From contig JAPYMA010000183.1 in assembly GCA_035041965.1 (NCBI GenBank), forward strand, positions 1 through 64,000: 64,000 nucleotides of DNA, written 5' to 3'. The notes below the pieces were generated by a model. That model was not told the origin of the DNA, ran no database searches, and was given only the letters and a program-made list of their open reading frames with translations. The DNA comes from Anisakis pegreffii. Taxonomy: Eukaryota; Nematoda; Chromadorea; Rhabditida; Anisakidae. The position numbers and the translations under genes are program-made. Shown piece after piece: positions 50,901 to 63,644 of the stretch (its first letter is position 1; every line of letters begins with the position of its first letter).

Positions 50901-53900
50901 ATTCATAATAGAATACTGTTTAAGTCATTCTCGGTTTCGTTGCTCTCGAAAAGGAATGTTCCTTACCAGTGTGAAATACAGTTTATTTTGATTTTCTCAT
51001 GTAATAACGAAAAAGGCAAATGATTTTCTGTGAATAGTTCTTGAGTGGGATTGGAAGGGTTAACAACTGTGTTTGCAAAATTCTGATATTTCAATAGTGA
51101 AGTGATCATCAATATTGTAACAAAGATTAGGAATGAGGTTGGCATAACAACAAAAGATCTGAAAAATCAATTTATTAAAATTTGAAATGAGCTCTGAGAA
51201 ACGTTAAGGCGTTGGACTGTTGAATCGTTCACTTCGTTTCGCAGCAGCGTTAGAATTAAAATCATGAAGGGAGCAAACGAATGGGTGATCATTTCATTAA
51301 CTGATCCAGAAGGTGTTGCAGGATTAAGTTTGAGTAATATGGTAATCTCTTATAGGCTCCGAAGCATTGATTTCGTTGCGGAATTTCATGTTGTGCTCCG
51401 ACTTTAATGCACAAGTAGATCTTTCGTGGAGGATCCCTTTGCTTTTCAATTTCACGGCATATTCCGCAGTTTCGTTGTCTTTCTAGATTGAAAATATCCC
51501 AAATGCGAGGCTGATTACTGCTTTCATCGTGTTTTGTAATATATCCTGACGAACTTGCACTGTTCGAAGACACTTTATACGAACTTGATGGACCATAATA
51601 CGTGGAAAAAGAAGCACTGTTGATGGCGAAATACGAAGCAAGAGTGGTGTCGTTATGAAATTTTGCTCATTGTTTCAAGACAAACGAGAGCCGAGGTGCG
51701 CCATGATTCATCGTTTCATTACGGAATCGGTGGCCAACAACAAATATGCCTAGGAATGAGCTGGGAATGATTAATGCATGATTCGGGATAAGTATATTGC
51801 CAGAATTACACCAAATGTCGTGCTTTATTAAGTCCAGAGGACTCGAGTTTTTTTATAACCTGAATCCCGGGGTCAGGACCGGGATTCAAAAATCGGCGTC
51901 TCGAGATGCCGTGCAAACAAGTTAACAAACATACCACACAGGTGCCATCAACAGTGACGATAGTGAATGAGGAGGAAGCAGAACTAGATGGCGAACTTTG
52001 TGAATCGTCACGAAGATCGTCATTGTTATCTCAGTCATCCGAAACTACAGAAACAAAATCAACGAAGAGCTGCTCGACGACCATATCAATACCAGTAGGC
52101 GCTGTGACGCTGCCTGATAACGTTGATTCGTCACCGTATTATTCGATATCTCCCTCTCTACCAGCAGTTCCAGCAAACAGCTTTGTTAATCCATCACTTA
52201 TATCCGCGATACACCATTCTGCATCTCACCAACGCGAATGCGCCTTTCAGGTGTCGTATTTTGTATATGAATTTGTTGCCGTTCAGATGACTGTTTAAAT
52301 GTCATTTCGTTTGGATGTTTGAAAGTTGGTGAATGTCGTTGGTCCTTATTCTATATTAATGCTTATTGTTTTATTCATTCGTCCTTATTCAATCCTATGC
52401 CTAGCATTTGATTGTTTCTATGCTCACTCATTATTTATTCAACTAATTCAAATGTTCTTGCAGAGTTATCTCGAAATTATGCCATATAATAAAGCTTTCA
52501 TCAATTTCCCAAGATGAGTGTCCCCCGATCGTTTTTTTGGAGATTGCATTTCGTCCCAATCACATTTGGGACGGTATTCCATTTGTGAATCTTTAAAATG
52601 TCACATTTGAATTCATATTTTGTTGTACTGACAGATCGGCTTTAAAACAGTTCGCAAGAAGGGGTTGATGTTTCGGAATTCATAGCATGTTAATGGTATT
52701 GTTGCGTGAGTGAACTTGCATTGCATTGTTTCTTTTTAGTCCAAACACAAACAATATTTATCATGTTACCATTGTACGAATCAATATATAATTGATTTCA
52801 TATCTGTGTGAGTGTTTTGGTATTTTGATTATTTTGCAAAGTCTAATGCTATTTTTTTATTGCTCGTGCATGTCAGATTTTATCGTTTATTCCGTCTTAT
52901 TACTAGAGCGAAAACATCAGCTGATGATGCTGTGTAGTAGTCGTTCACCTCAGCTGTTTTTTTGTATCACTTCATCGATTTTTTTGAGAACATTCTAGCA
53001 ATTGCGTTCAACCCACGCATCTGATGAAAGCTCGTTTTCTCTTCGCTACGTAAATTTCTGTTAAAACCGCTTTCATAGTGATGGTATTAAGAAGGCATTC
53101 TTTCTTAGTCATTCACTTCAATTATGCAAGAAATTCGATTCGTCACTCACGCGAAATTCGTTTGAAGAGTACATCGAATAACTTTGGCAAACTTGTCATC
53201 GACTCATTTTCAATGGTTTTTACTATAGGGGAAAAGTTAAGTTGTGTTTTTGAAAGAATTTTAGTGATTTTGTTTTCTGATTTTAACGTTCAAAAATTTC
53301 GAATTATGGAATGTCTTTCAGCATCGAAACGTTCAGCCATTATTGTGTTGTGCTTGAGTGCATGGTTATGTAGTGCCTTCTATCTGTGATTTATGCTAAA
53401 TTTTGCACATGACAGAACTTTTATTTTTGTTTGTTTTTTTATTACTTTATTTGTTATTACACAATGTCTCAAAAGTTGTATTAAGTGGAAAAAATGCGGG
53501 ATTTTTTTATGAATTGTTGTATATATTGATTTCAATAGGAATACGGTGAAGTTGTAAGCTTTCCTCACTCGTTTCATGAAAATGATTATCGCAGAACGTA
53601 GTTGTTTGTCAGGAGATTGAGATGATTTAGTTTGTTGATCACATTTCTTCAGTAAAATGTAGTGATCGGTTCGTTACACGATGGCGTTTGTTGTGCACTC
53701 GAAGAAATGTTTTTGGAACTGTAGGAGTGAAACTTTGGTGGGCAACGTATTCATTTTATGTTTTGTTGAACAAGATCTTATTTTCGTTATCAGTGAACTT
53801 CCATGTTTGTTATTGAAGTGAAACTTGCATTCGTCTGTTTCTTAAATGTTCCGAGTGTTTCACTGTGATGGGTCGTTGACAAGACTACCATCGAACGGCA

Positions 53901-54531
53901 TTAAAAATTGTTTTGAAACTAAACTGTTGTAACGCTAAAGCACTTATTTGAAATTTTGGTTGATATATCATTAATTTCACTTTGCATCGGAGTCTTGCGC
54001 AAATCAGTTCACCTCTACTCGTTCTGGATTCGATCACGGAGTGTCAATGATAATTCTAACTCTTTTAAGTCTTTCATCTATGTACTAATTGTTGAATGCC
54101 GTTTTAACTCTGATGTTTTATTGCTTTCTGTTATCAGTTTGATTCGTAGTTTTCAAAGCATGTTTCGTGGGTTTAATCGAAGAAGTGAATCCAAAAGTTA
54201 CACTCACAATTAGTGAAATTGATTACTATCTTCGTGGTAATTGCAGTCAGATCAATTTTAGCAAAAACAATCCTTTTAAATCAGTCTCGTTAAAATATCC
54301 TACAAAAATTTCCATCGCTTACCCAATAGCATATGCTTTAAACGATTCGTCTCATTGCAACATCCAAAATTTTATCAGGTGAATGCTCACAAAACGCCGA
54401 AAACGTTAATTTCAGAGTGCAACGGATGCAGAGTTGTCACGTCAAACATCAATCGCGTCGTTTCATGATGGTTCAATGAATTCGAATCCAGCTACAGCAC
54501 TTAACAAAATTGACGCAACCATTGACGATTC
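47936..54531 (+). CDS. TSC22/bunched-like transcriptional regulator, 5' part (five exons)
   Basis: Exons: 47936-48013, 48502-48631, 49029-49396, 51942-52250 and 54416-54531, phases consistent. The start MGVASAENSD is followed by RQFQVVPVPGKFTRGRWQC (residues 23-41) and WDY. This matches the conserved N-terminal box of long TSC22 and Drosophila Bunched isoforms, where an F-x-V-V strand precedes a basic R-G-R-W-x-C-x-[DE]-[YF]. The rest is low-complexity: Asn/Thr/Ala/Gln-rich (exon 3), Ser/Thr-rich with an EEEAELDGEL acidic patch (exon 4), and ATALNKIDATIDDS (exon 5), which loosely resembles the sequence before the TSC box. The family's defining TSC box and leucine zipper are not found; they probably lie in later exons, perhaps beyond 64000. 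Expected role: dimerising regulator of growth or transcription. Exon 5 could instead end at 54535. Confidence 0.7.
51861..51888. repeat. Perfect 10-bp GC-rich inverted repeat in a TSC22-like intron
   Basis: TGAATCCCGG (51861-51870) pairs exactly with CCGGGATTCA (51879-51888) across an 8-nt loop. It lies about 50 bp before the acceptor of the exon at 51942. CTCGAG occurs on both sides (51843 and 51902). Confidence 0.85.
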
Positions 54532-55792
54532 GTTAGTGTTTCAAAGTTTCACTTCCATTAATTTCATCATGCTTTCGACATTGATTTTCAGTTTGCTTGT
54601 TAAATGCTAGAGTTTACGGTCAATATATAAAGTTGCAGTTAGCACTGTTACTTAGTGTAATCATGGATATCATATCTTTTGAAACATGTGTCAAGTTTTA
54701 TCTCATTGTAACTGTTCTGCAAATGGAGTATTATGCCTCCGACAAATTCTGAAGCGATCAAGTAGAGGTGATACTTCTTTGTTATCAAATTTTGTTTTAT
54801 TTGGAGTCACGGATTGAAGCCAGTTTGGATTCGTATAGTTTTTCCACTTATAAAAGCTAAACATGAAAGGAACACAATAACCAGCTGATGTATCTCTGTG
54901 TTCAAATGAGCTATGTTTGTCAGTGTCGTATTAGTCATAGAGGTAAAACGCTTCCGGTGAAACGCCATGACACTCTCGGAAGCTTACTATTATCGAGATA
55001 TAATTGGAAAAATCGTGTTTGTTGTATGTTTAATACGACTGTTTTTTATTTAAATCATTCACCAATTTTCACATCAATCGAAAGTTATATAAGTGTCGGC
55101 TATAAAATCAGCTGCTTATTTAAAGTTAATTGAACCGAAAGACGGTGACATGAAATATTGATTTCAACTCGTAGGCGTCTTAAGTGCGATTGAAATGAAC
55201 AGCCAATGTATGCGATGGGAAAAGTATCATTGGTTGTGTCAGATGGGCATATAAGTGCATTTGTTTGTCTGATAAAACTTGCAGCATTCTGCGATTCATT
55301 TAGATCACAAACAAGACGTTCGTATCAATTTGTAGTTTCCTCACTGTGATCGCATGAGAATGTTTCGGGTGGTTTCAATTGAAAGACTATTGTCGACATA
55401 AAATGCTTATCGCAGTGAGCTTTTCTAAGAGTGATATTATTGGTTGTCAACATTTCATTGCAGAACGATGTAACATTTTTTATTTTTAATTAAAGGACGT
55501 TTTCAAATAATCTGTTCAACTGATTATTCTTTTGAATGAGTTCTTTGTTTCAGTAAGTGAAAGAAATCAATTCGCTAACAGTAAATTGAGAATGCGCTCA
55601 GAATGAATTTTATACGCTTATGCGTTCTTACATGTATGGATTAGCGTTAAGTCGTCACAGAATTTATGCAGTTGTGAATGACCTGCTGCTGATCATGGTT
55701 CTGTCATGAATCATCAGATGTAGGCAAAAGTGGTCGGCAATGGGGCGCCCTTAGAGAGGAACATCCAAGAGCCTAAAATGACCCTGTTTTAA

Positions 55793-55868
55793 CTGCAGGA
55801 TCCTATATGGATTTGCGAGTGTATAGATCTATATAGGATCCTGTATACTGCAGGATCCTATATAGATC
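55793..55868. repeat. Cluster of three GGATCC-centred repeats forming alternative hairpins
   Basis: CTGCAGGATCCTATAT occurs at 55793-55808 and again at 55848-55863. An inverted copy (ATATAGGATCCTG) lies between them at 55831-55843. The middle copy can pair with either neighbour, giving two mutually exclusive stems, one with a 7-nt loop. AGATC words connect the arms. Confidence 0.9.
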
Positions 55869-58800
55869 CTATTTGACAACGTAAAGAAAAGTTATGCCAC
55901 GTATCTCGGCCGCTATAGTTCAGGTTCTCGCTCGTTGCAGTAACAGTGAATAGGCGATTGAACAATCACAACCTGCAACCAGATATTTATAAGAGAAGAG
56001 AATTGTAACAAACCCTAACTTAAATACTTCAGCAAGAGCAGTCAGAGATTCTAAAACATCGTTCAATTCTCTCCACTTTATCATAACCATCCAAACACTA
56101 AAAAATTCCGTATTTTATTGAAATTTCCCTTTCCTCCAGAACTGCAAAACACTTTCCATCACTTTTCTTCTAATATGCACATTGAGTGGTGTAAGAGCAT
56201 AAAGGAAGAATAACGAAGGCTTATGTGAAGCAGTAAATAAATATTCGCATGTTTGCTGGCTGTCATTATCAATACAATACATCTGTCAATCGATCATTAG
56301 ATGATATTCCCCAGGCTGCTATTCTTATTGTATGTATCTCATCAATCGGTTCTTTGAAAATGCGGGGCAGTAGTTTGCGGAGCACTCATCTGTTGTAACT
56401 GTTTGACCCCTGTTTTTTTTTGGAATTTATTCTAGCATTGCCAGTCAGTTTTTCCCTTTAGATGTGCATTTTATTATAATTTATTTTCGGTGTTCATTAT
56501 GAAGGGTACATCTCTTATTGAATTACTGGTGCCTTGCTTACGTCTTTGAGTGCCGTTCTTCCTAAACAAATTTCCTCTTGAAAGAGACACATTCATGCAC
56601 TAACTTTCCGTCCACTTTCGATTGTGATCAATGATTTATCATTTATTCAATTAGAGATTCATTCTTTTGTGCAGTTGATTGCTTTTGTTGTAAGTGCGCT
56701 TGATGTGCTGTCCCATATAAAGAATTTTAAATGAATATGAGTGCAATTTTTCAAAGGTTTTTGCAGTTAAATTTTTGCAGTTGAATATCGGAACACTGAT
56801 TTTTTCTGCACTTCTCTTGTCAGTCTACAATATTTGCCTATCTCTGTATTTTTTTGCTCATTTTTTTCAACATTTTGTTGAGGATTCCGGCTGCGTATGA
56901 GAACGACTATTTTCAGTCATTATTTCCGACATTTTCTTTTTTACAAATGAGGTAAACGTTTTAGGAAGTTTTGTATTAGTTCATTTTCTTTTGCGATTTT
57001 AGAGCAGTTAGTTTATCGTTCTATAGTCCAAATTTTATGAGGCTGCTGTAATATATCGCGGTCTCCTTAAAGTCATCGTATTATAGTTTAGTTTCTTTTG
57101 AAATCATTAAATGCAAGAAGGGTGCGCAACATAGGTTTCTGCTGATGGTGCCATCAAATTAAGTATTGGTTACATTTTATATCGTAGCGTTGGAATGTTG
57201 ATGCGCCATTGGTCTATTTGAGGCAATACAGCATGTGAATGCTTGGATTCGCATTGCCTTCCATTTTATTTTTTTATCCAGCTCCTTTTCATCATAATGT
57301 TCGTTTGGATGTTGCAGTCAAGGAAGTCAAAAATTATAGATTTGCTAAAGTCTCTTTGGGGTTTCACATTTTGTTTGAATGCATATGCAGTTGAGTGATG
57401 TAATATTCTTCCAAGAATGACAAAGAAACGTACAACAGTAGTACTATTATCGTTCCATTTGTGTTCATTGTTCACAAAGACTTGCCTTGGAACGTTTTTG
57501 AGTAATGATATCTTCTGCTTATCAATGTGTTCGTTTCTCATCCAAATGAATGTGTTTACAAAGCATTTGAAAAATCACATTGTTTGGTGGGTGCATCCAT
57601 CCATATTACCTCGGAAAATTGGCTACATTTTTTCATGTTTTCACATTGCTTTTAATTTAATCGCCAGATTTAATTTCATCGTCATTATTCACTTAATATT
57701 CATGATTCTTTCGCGTTTGCTTCTTGCAGGTTGTCTGCGCGTGATATCCGATTCTTTCGCTTGCCCGGAATTTCTTGTCTTCCTCTTGCTCCACACTTCC
57801 ATTTGTTAGCTTACTTTCGTTTCCTGTTCTGATTCTGACCTAATTGAATGTTTTCTTTCAACTCGTGATCAGTATTGTACTTGTATACTGTCCAACATGT
57901 TCGGCTAGCCGCTAAAGGCTCTTATCTTTCGATTGAAATTTCGTTGAAGAACTACCCTTTGTTTGTTGGAATTGAAAAAGAGAAACAGACAAGGGTCCAC
58001 AACAGAACTATGAAATATATCTTTTTTAAATATTATTGCTTTACTTTTTGCTTCAGAATTTGCTTTCAGTAGTATTTTGAAGATATTGCTTTTTACTTTA
58101 GTTCACATTGAATTAATATTAGATTTTCCCTATCTTCATTGACGTCGCTTGAATGTTGCAAAAATTCATCTTGCTGTGCACTTTGTCTTGCTTTCCTACT
58201 TCCTGCACATTCGATGTGTTCATAATTCAGATGTCGATGCATCGATATGCGATGTAAGTAATTTTATTTCATACATTCAGAAGCGTAATAATTTGTTGTT
58301 GGTTGCCAATTCTTTGACTGTTTTTCTATTGCTGATCTTCTTTTCCTCGCAAATTGCACACTTTGGTTCTCAGTTTGAAATATTCGTGCATTTTATTGCT
58401 CATTGTTTAGCACAATTCGAATTCAATAACTTCCTTCATATAACAGCATATCTTATTCGAATGAAGGAAGCCACATCGAAATTTTCGAATTAGATCGAAT
58501 TTCGGGTCAATTTGAAAGTAGAAATCGACGTTGCATTTTTCAGATTCTGAAATTTCGAATAATTTTGTTTTCAAAATTTAATTTCTGCCTCTCATTTTCG
58601 GCTGATTTACTAATAACGTTTGAAATTTCAAATTCTGAACAAATACTTGGTTGAATCTCTCCGGAAATTCAAATTTCCTGCTTTTGTTTCTCTGTTGGGA
58701 TAGTATGAAGAAGTTTAACGAATTACATGTATGCGGTGCGGTGCTTCTCAATAATAGAATCGATTCATTCATTTCCACTTAGACTAGATGTGCAAAATTG

Positions 58801-59399
58801 CTCATTTCAAAGTCATCTTAAAAGCTTCATTTGATTAATTCTTTGTGGCAATTTGCAGATGCGCATAAATTACATAATGTGCATCATTTTAGCGTTCAGC
58901 AATTTTGATTAGCGATTCATTTAGCGAATGCTCGCGATGAATTCAGCGATAAAGCTCGACTAGGTCGAAACTTTATTCTTTTTTACGAAACAAAGGATAT
59001 TAGTTATCACATCTCATAGCCAATGGCCCGTATCCCATAACTGACAATGAGATGGCTCATTGCAAGAACTTTGCATGTTTAATATTATTTGTTTTCGACA
59101 ATGATATTTCAGTGAAGTAGTTTATGCATAGCCAGGATATTATCTCATTAATTCTTCCATTGCATTTCGCTGAAATGAGCTTCAGAGTCACATTTAGCTC
59201 AATTGCTTACGCTGTTAGGTGCGAATGTGCGTGCTGTTGGAGCATACGTGCAAAACGCATACTTGAAATGTCAACAGCATTCAGTTATTCAAAGTGACAA
59301 ACTGCTTATTCAAACGAAAATGATTCAGTATATGAAAGTAGCTGAATTTTATTTGCAGTCTTTCTTTGAGCGGAATTAACGAGAATTTTCATGAAGAAT

Positions 59400-59720
59400 A
59401 CTGATCAGAATTCCGAGTTTTCGGCAATTGGTGGAATTCTAAAGTATTATCAAAAAAAGCTGTTTTCGGATACATTTGCAGCCTGTTGTAGAATCGAATC
59501 GGTGGCCATCGAACCGCAATGACACCCGAAAATTCAGTCGCTAATTTCCGACCGAAAATCATGGGTCCTCGACCGCAACCGAAAGGGCTTGTTCGGTTGG
59601 GGGCCCCGGCAAACTGAAATTTCGTTACCACCGATCGACAACCAACTGATGCCCAAATATTTCGTTTCGATGAACACCGATTTTAATGGCCCTCGACGGG
59701 ACATTTGGTCGGATACCACC
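59400..59720. repeat. CCGAC/CCGAA-rich block of unknown origin
   Basis: The stretch is dense in variants of ACCGAAA, CCGACCGAAAAT and CGACCGCAACCGAAAGG, and contains the palindromic GGGGGCCCC near 59599. It is richer in GC than its flanks and resembles in wording the 10351-10530 repeat. It is probably a decayed repeat copy. No coding frame is convincing. Confidence 0.5.
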
Positions 59721-62033
59721 GAAAAAGAATGTGTCGGTTTCCAACACTAGTCTGTAATCGATCCTGTTAAGTTACGTATTCAATATCTCTCATTTCATCT
59801 TGCTAATTTATGTTTACGTAATAATGCATTCAGACTTCCAGTTATCGTTTTTTTAGATATTCAGCAGAGTGAAGAGTTGTCTTCTTCACTGCGTCATGCA
59901 TAAGTTGTTTGTACCGAATACATTTTCAGTCAGTGCTGATTGTTATCGTCATACTAGTGTATTGCAATTGAAAATTTGTTATTGCATTATTCAAATATAA
60001 AATTGTATTGTTCAACAAATGTGACCAATTTTAATGAATATTCATTGGGCTATGCAACCGGTAAATATTGTTGTAATATTCAAATTATGTTATTGTTTCG
60101 AAACAGCGTGGATTGTTTGTGTGTTTGTGCGTGCATTTATGTATCTATCTCATTGACAGTTTCAAATTCATTTTTAAAAGCATTCATTCGCATTGCTACA
60201 ACGTGCCCGTACTCCCGTTACTTTTCCATTCCCCGGCTTGCCAATTCAAAGGTACGCTTCCCAGTGATACAATGAACGACGAAGAGAGCAGCTGAAGTAT
60301 TCCTGAAACTGTGGGTTTGGATTTGTAAAGTTCTCAGAAGTTGAATTGATGTTGTTATTTTGATTCAGTACACGCTCCCTTTGATATTCATTTTTTAGGA
60401 TGTCATATCTACTTGAGGCTTTTTCAGTGGAATATGTTCTTGTTTGTACACAGACAATAGTGAAGCACTTATTGAGTTATTATCAGCTCAACTGTTGTTG
60501 TTTCATTTATTTACCCATTTTTCTGTTATGTTTTCTACCAAATCCGCCTTCTGAATGCTTGCTACATTAGCATCTTATAGAATTTTGTTTCGGTTGTGAA
60601 GTGCCATCATCAGACTACTCTCAGAAAGAGTAGTGTTGTTTTCGAACGTTTTTCGGAATAGCGTTTTGCATATCAACGGCCGTTCTCAAAAATGTGCTCT
60701 TCATGAGACTCACTCATCAGCTATCTTTACATCTTCCTTCTCTGTCAAATCAATATCGCAAAATCCGATGAAATACATCGATGTGTTTCACTCTGCTACG
60801 TGTCGTGGTTTTGAACCGATCATTTTTTTGTTTATTAGAAATATACATCAACATCATTCACTAAAGTTCAATTTCTTACCAATACTGCACTGATTAGTTT
60901 CGATAACCAACATGAGTATGTATTTTTCAAGCAGTTGCATTATAGAGCACACATTATGACTCACTAAAAGCCTCTATCAACCACGTACAACGAATATGCG
61001 TTCAGTTGTACTCACATGTGATGCTTAGCGTTGAACGATGAATTATTCACATCAAGTGAAATGGAGTTTGCGTTTAATATTGAAGTGATTCATTTTTGTT
61101 GAGGACTTCATATCAAAGAGTTATTAGCTTCATCAAAATGTGGTATTTCTTTTGCTTCGCAAAGCAGAAAAATGTTCCCATTGGTACGAAATTAAGGATT
61201 ATTTGAATATTCGAACGTAAGCTGATGTCAACCGAACTGAGCTCCAACGTACACAGGGAATAAGTGAAGATGCGATTGAATTAAGCGATTTACATTTTAA
61301 TTCAAACATTCCCTTTCCCTGGTGTATGGATTCGAATTATTTATATGCACATGGCTGATCACTCCCATTAGCTGTCCTTATTTAAAATTCTTTTCTCAGT
61401 TGTCGAGGTATTTTATTGAATTTCTTTCGAAGACATAGATGATCCGTTCATTCTCAGAATTGCCTCTGAAGTGGATAGCACTTCGATAGGCGAGTCGGAT
61501 TTTTTTATTGCTTTTTTTAAACAAGTCGTACTCAAATCATTTGGACACTGTTGAAAGAGAAATTCTTCGTTGAAAAATGGAAGTAGGGAATGTTAAGAAA
61601 AATCAAATAAGGAAAATGGAAAGGGATCGGCTGCCGCTTTTTGGTAATATTTTCAACTTTGGTTTCCGCATGTTGCAGTTGCAAGAAAAGTTGCTGTCTG
61701 AAAACTTCAGTAGGATTTCACCGAATTCGATGATTGTTTATCTGATATAGCAGTTTCTCGCAAATGACGATCAATAAAGATGTTGTTTGCTATTCAAGAA
61801 AAACATTAGTCGCTGTACCAAATCCGTTTTATCATAACTGTTCATAATCAACGTATTGAACATATTATCGCATATCGTTTGCTGTCCGTCTCTTTCAGGT
61901 GCTCGCTTAATCAAATATGGTTTTTTGTTGATGAGTAACATTATTTAGCAAGTTTTTTAAAATTGTTCTGCTTGCATCAGAGTGGAGATTTTTCTCTTTC
62001 TCGATGATTCAGTGCTTTTTGATCAATAACTTT

Positions 62034-62078
62034 GCGAGAAATTTCTCGATGTAACCGTATCGTGCGAGAAATTTCTCA
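62034..62078. repeat. Two copies of the palindrome GAGAAATTTCTC 30 bp apart
   Basis: GCGAGAAATTTCTC appears at 62034-62047 and 62064-62077. Each copy contains a perfect 12-bp palindrome, in the same sense and separated by a spacer that includes CGTATCGTGC. A dimeric binding site is possible but unproven. Confidence 0.85.
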
Positions 62079-63076
62079 CTTATTGTGCAAAAATTTGTTA
62101 TTTTTCTTTTTTTTGAGTTTTACATTGATACATATTCTTTAACTGAGCATTTATCAACTGTGTGTTCCATTCCTATAAATGGGCTTTATTTACATATTTT
62201 TCGGCGACGCCACAGTTTCATATGCAATCATATTTTCTCATTATGGAATACAGAAAAGACGCTAAATTCTGAACTGGAAATCGCTTTCACAAGCGTTCCT
62301 TCTCAACAGTGATAGTTATACTTTACATGAAGCAGCAATGTGATTGAAGTGCCTACGTATGACGCGTATTTTCGTGACATCTGAATGCGACGTTTGCGCA
62401 ACACTTCATTTTCATTTTTGTTGTTTATCTAAGCAATTCGGTTTTCACTGATTATCTTGAAATGTTTTGGCTCCGTTTGGCTGGTAAATAGAGTAATTGA
62501 TTTTATTCGCTGTGTATTGCTGTCTTGGCGCATTTTATTAGGTACAAATAGACTAAGTGAGTTCTGATACTTGCTTTCAAGCAGTCAAATATTTATAATT
62601 ATGTATTTATATCAATATTTTTATCTTCCCATTTTTCTTTTCGAGCATAATTCTTGATACTTATTTTGCTCGATTGTTGAGTTTATGAGTGGCGTGAATG
62701 TCTACTTTCAGATGAAGTGGATTTGAATGAGAAACGCGTATATTTATCATTGAGATTCGTACACTTTGCTCGTTCACTACTTATCTGTATTCAGTACAGT
62801 GCTCTTCATGAATTATCTTTTGCGACCGGTGTTTCCATCAGAAGAAATAACGAAATATCACTGTGGTATCAGCTTGTCTCACCAACCGATCTAACATTCT
62901 CAGTTGATGTTTGTTGAAGGAATTGAGTGTTCAGTCTAGTTTAGAAGGTGACAACCGTTGTTGATACATGTCGGAAGCTTATCGCGAATCGATTCCAAAC
63001 TGATCCTGCCGTATCCAATCGAATCACTTCAATCGTGAATCTAAAACGGCCACTATCCCATTTGCATCTTCATTAG

Positions 63077-63644
63077 CGTGCTGCGTGGATAAACTTCTGA
63101 ATCGAAGAATTTCAAATCCATCAGTAAATAAATCATTCGGATGTTCCAAAAAACTGTCTGGAATGGTTGTCCTTCATACTTCACCGACTGGTTGTTTTAC
63201 CGCTGGCCGATTCTCACGAATGGCTTCGGTTGAGGAGTTAGATTCCAATCTCAAACTCCTTACGCATCATTCATCTGTGCTGATCAAGGCTTGTCCACTA
63301 TCACCCCATTCTCGTACACTTCCCAAGGCTCCTGCGAGCACTGATACGACAGTCTCATCACTCATCGAGCCACAACCATTGCTCGATGATGGTACACCCC
63401 CCACGAGTAAGGAGACTGCGACTGCATCCTCAACACCGTCTCGTTCATCAAAACGTCCATTGCCACTTCATCGATTCTGTTCATCTTCGCCAACTGCCTC
63501 ATCGAACACTGCTGTCTTTGATTATAATTATGACGATAAAACTCCACAAATCAGTCCAACAGCACGCCTAGTTGGTGCAATTCCACCAAATACACCAACA
63601 ACACCAGCCAATTCACCAATGTTCAGTATGATTATTACGGCGAG
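63077..63644 (+). CDS. Large Ser/Thr/Pro-rich exon, gene not identified
   Basis: The acceptor CATTAG ends at 63076 and a GTATAT donor follows 63644. The frame between is open for 189 codons and has coding character: VDKLLNRRISNPSVNKSF, GRFSRMASVEELDSNLKLL, then Ser/Thr/Pro-rich sequence and the PPNTPTTPANSPMFSM end. Two basic-Ser motifs (RRISN, SRMAS) look like kinase sites. I recognise no domain. It could be a 3' exon of the TSC22-like gene, whose other exons are similarly low-complexity. Its entry phase (1) does not match the exit phase (2) of the last assigned exon, so an intermediate exon would be needed. Otherwise it belongs to a following gene. Confidence 0.55.

Larger units (their letters stand above)
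54532..63076. other. Long non-coding stretch, probably intron and/or intergenic
   Basis: I find no exon I can support in these 8.5 kb. The open stretches are T-rich (57417-57809, 58149-58493, 59976-60275) and encode hydrophobic peptides expected by chance. It contains a palindrome cluster (55793-55868), self-complementary GAAATTTC-rich sequence (58470-58680), a CCGACCGAA-rich block (59400-59720) and a pair of GAGAAATTTCTC palindromes (62034-62078). A possible tiny exon after TTTCAG at 62709 (DEVDLNEKR, donor GTATAT) is too weak to call. Confidence 0.5.

Noticed and set aside
57417..57809. 130-codon hydrophobic ORF
   Set aside because: Built from T-rich DNA, with no start context and no domain; a membrane-like composition is expected from such base content.
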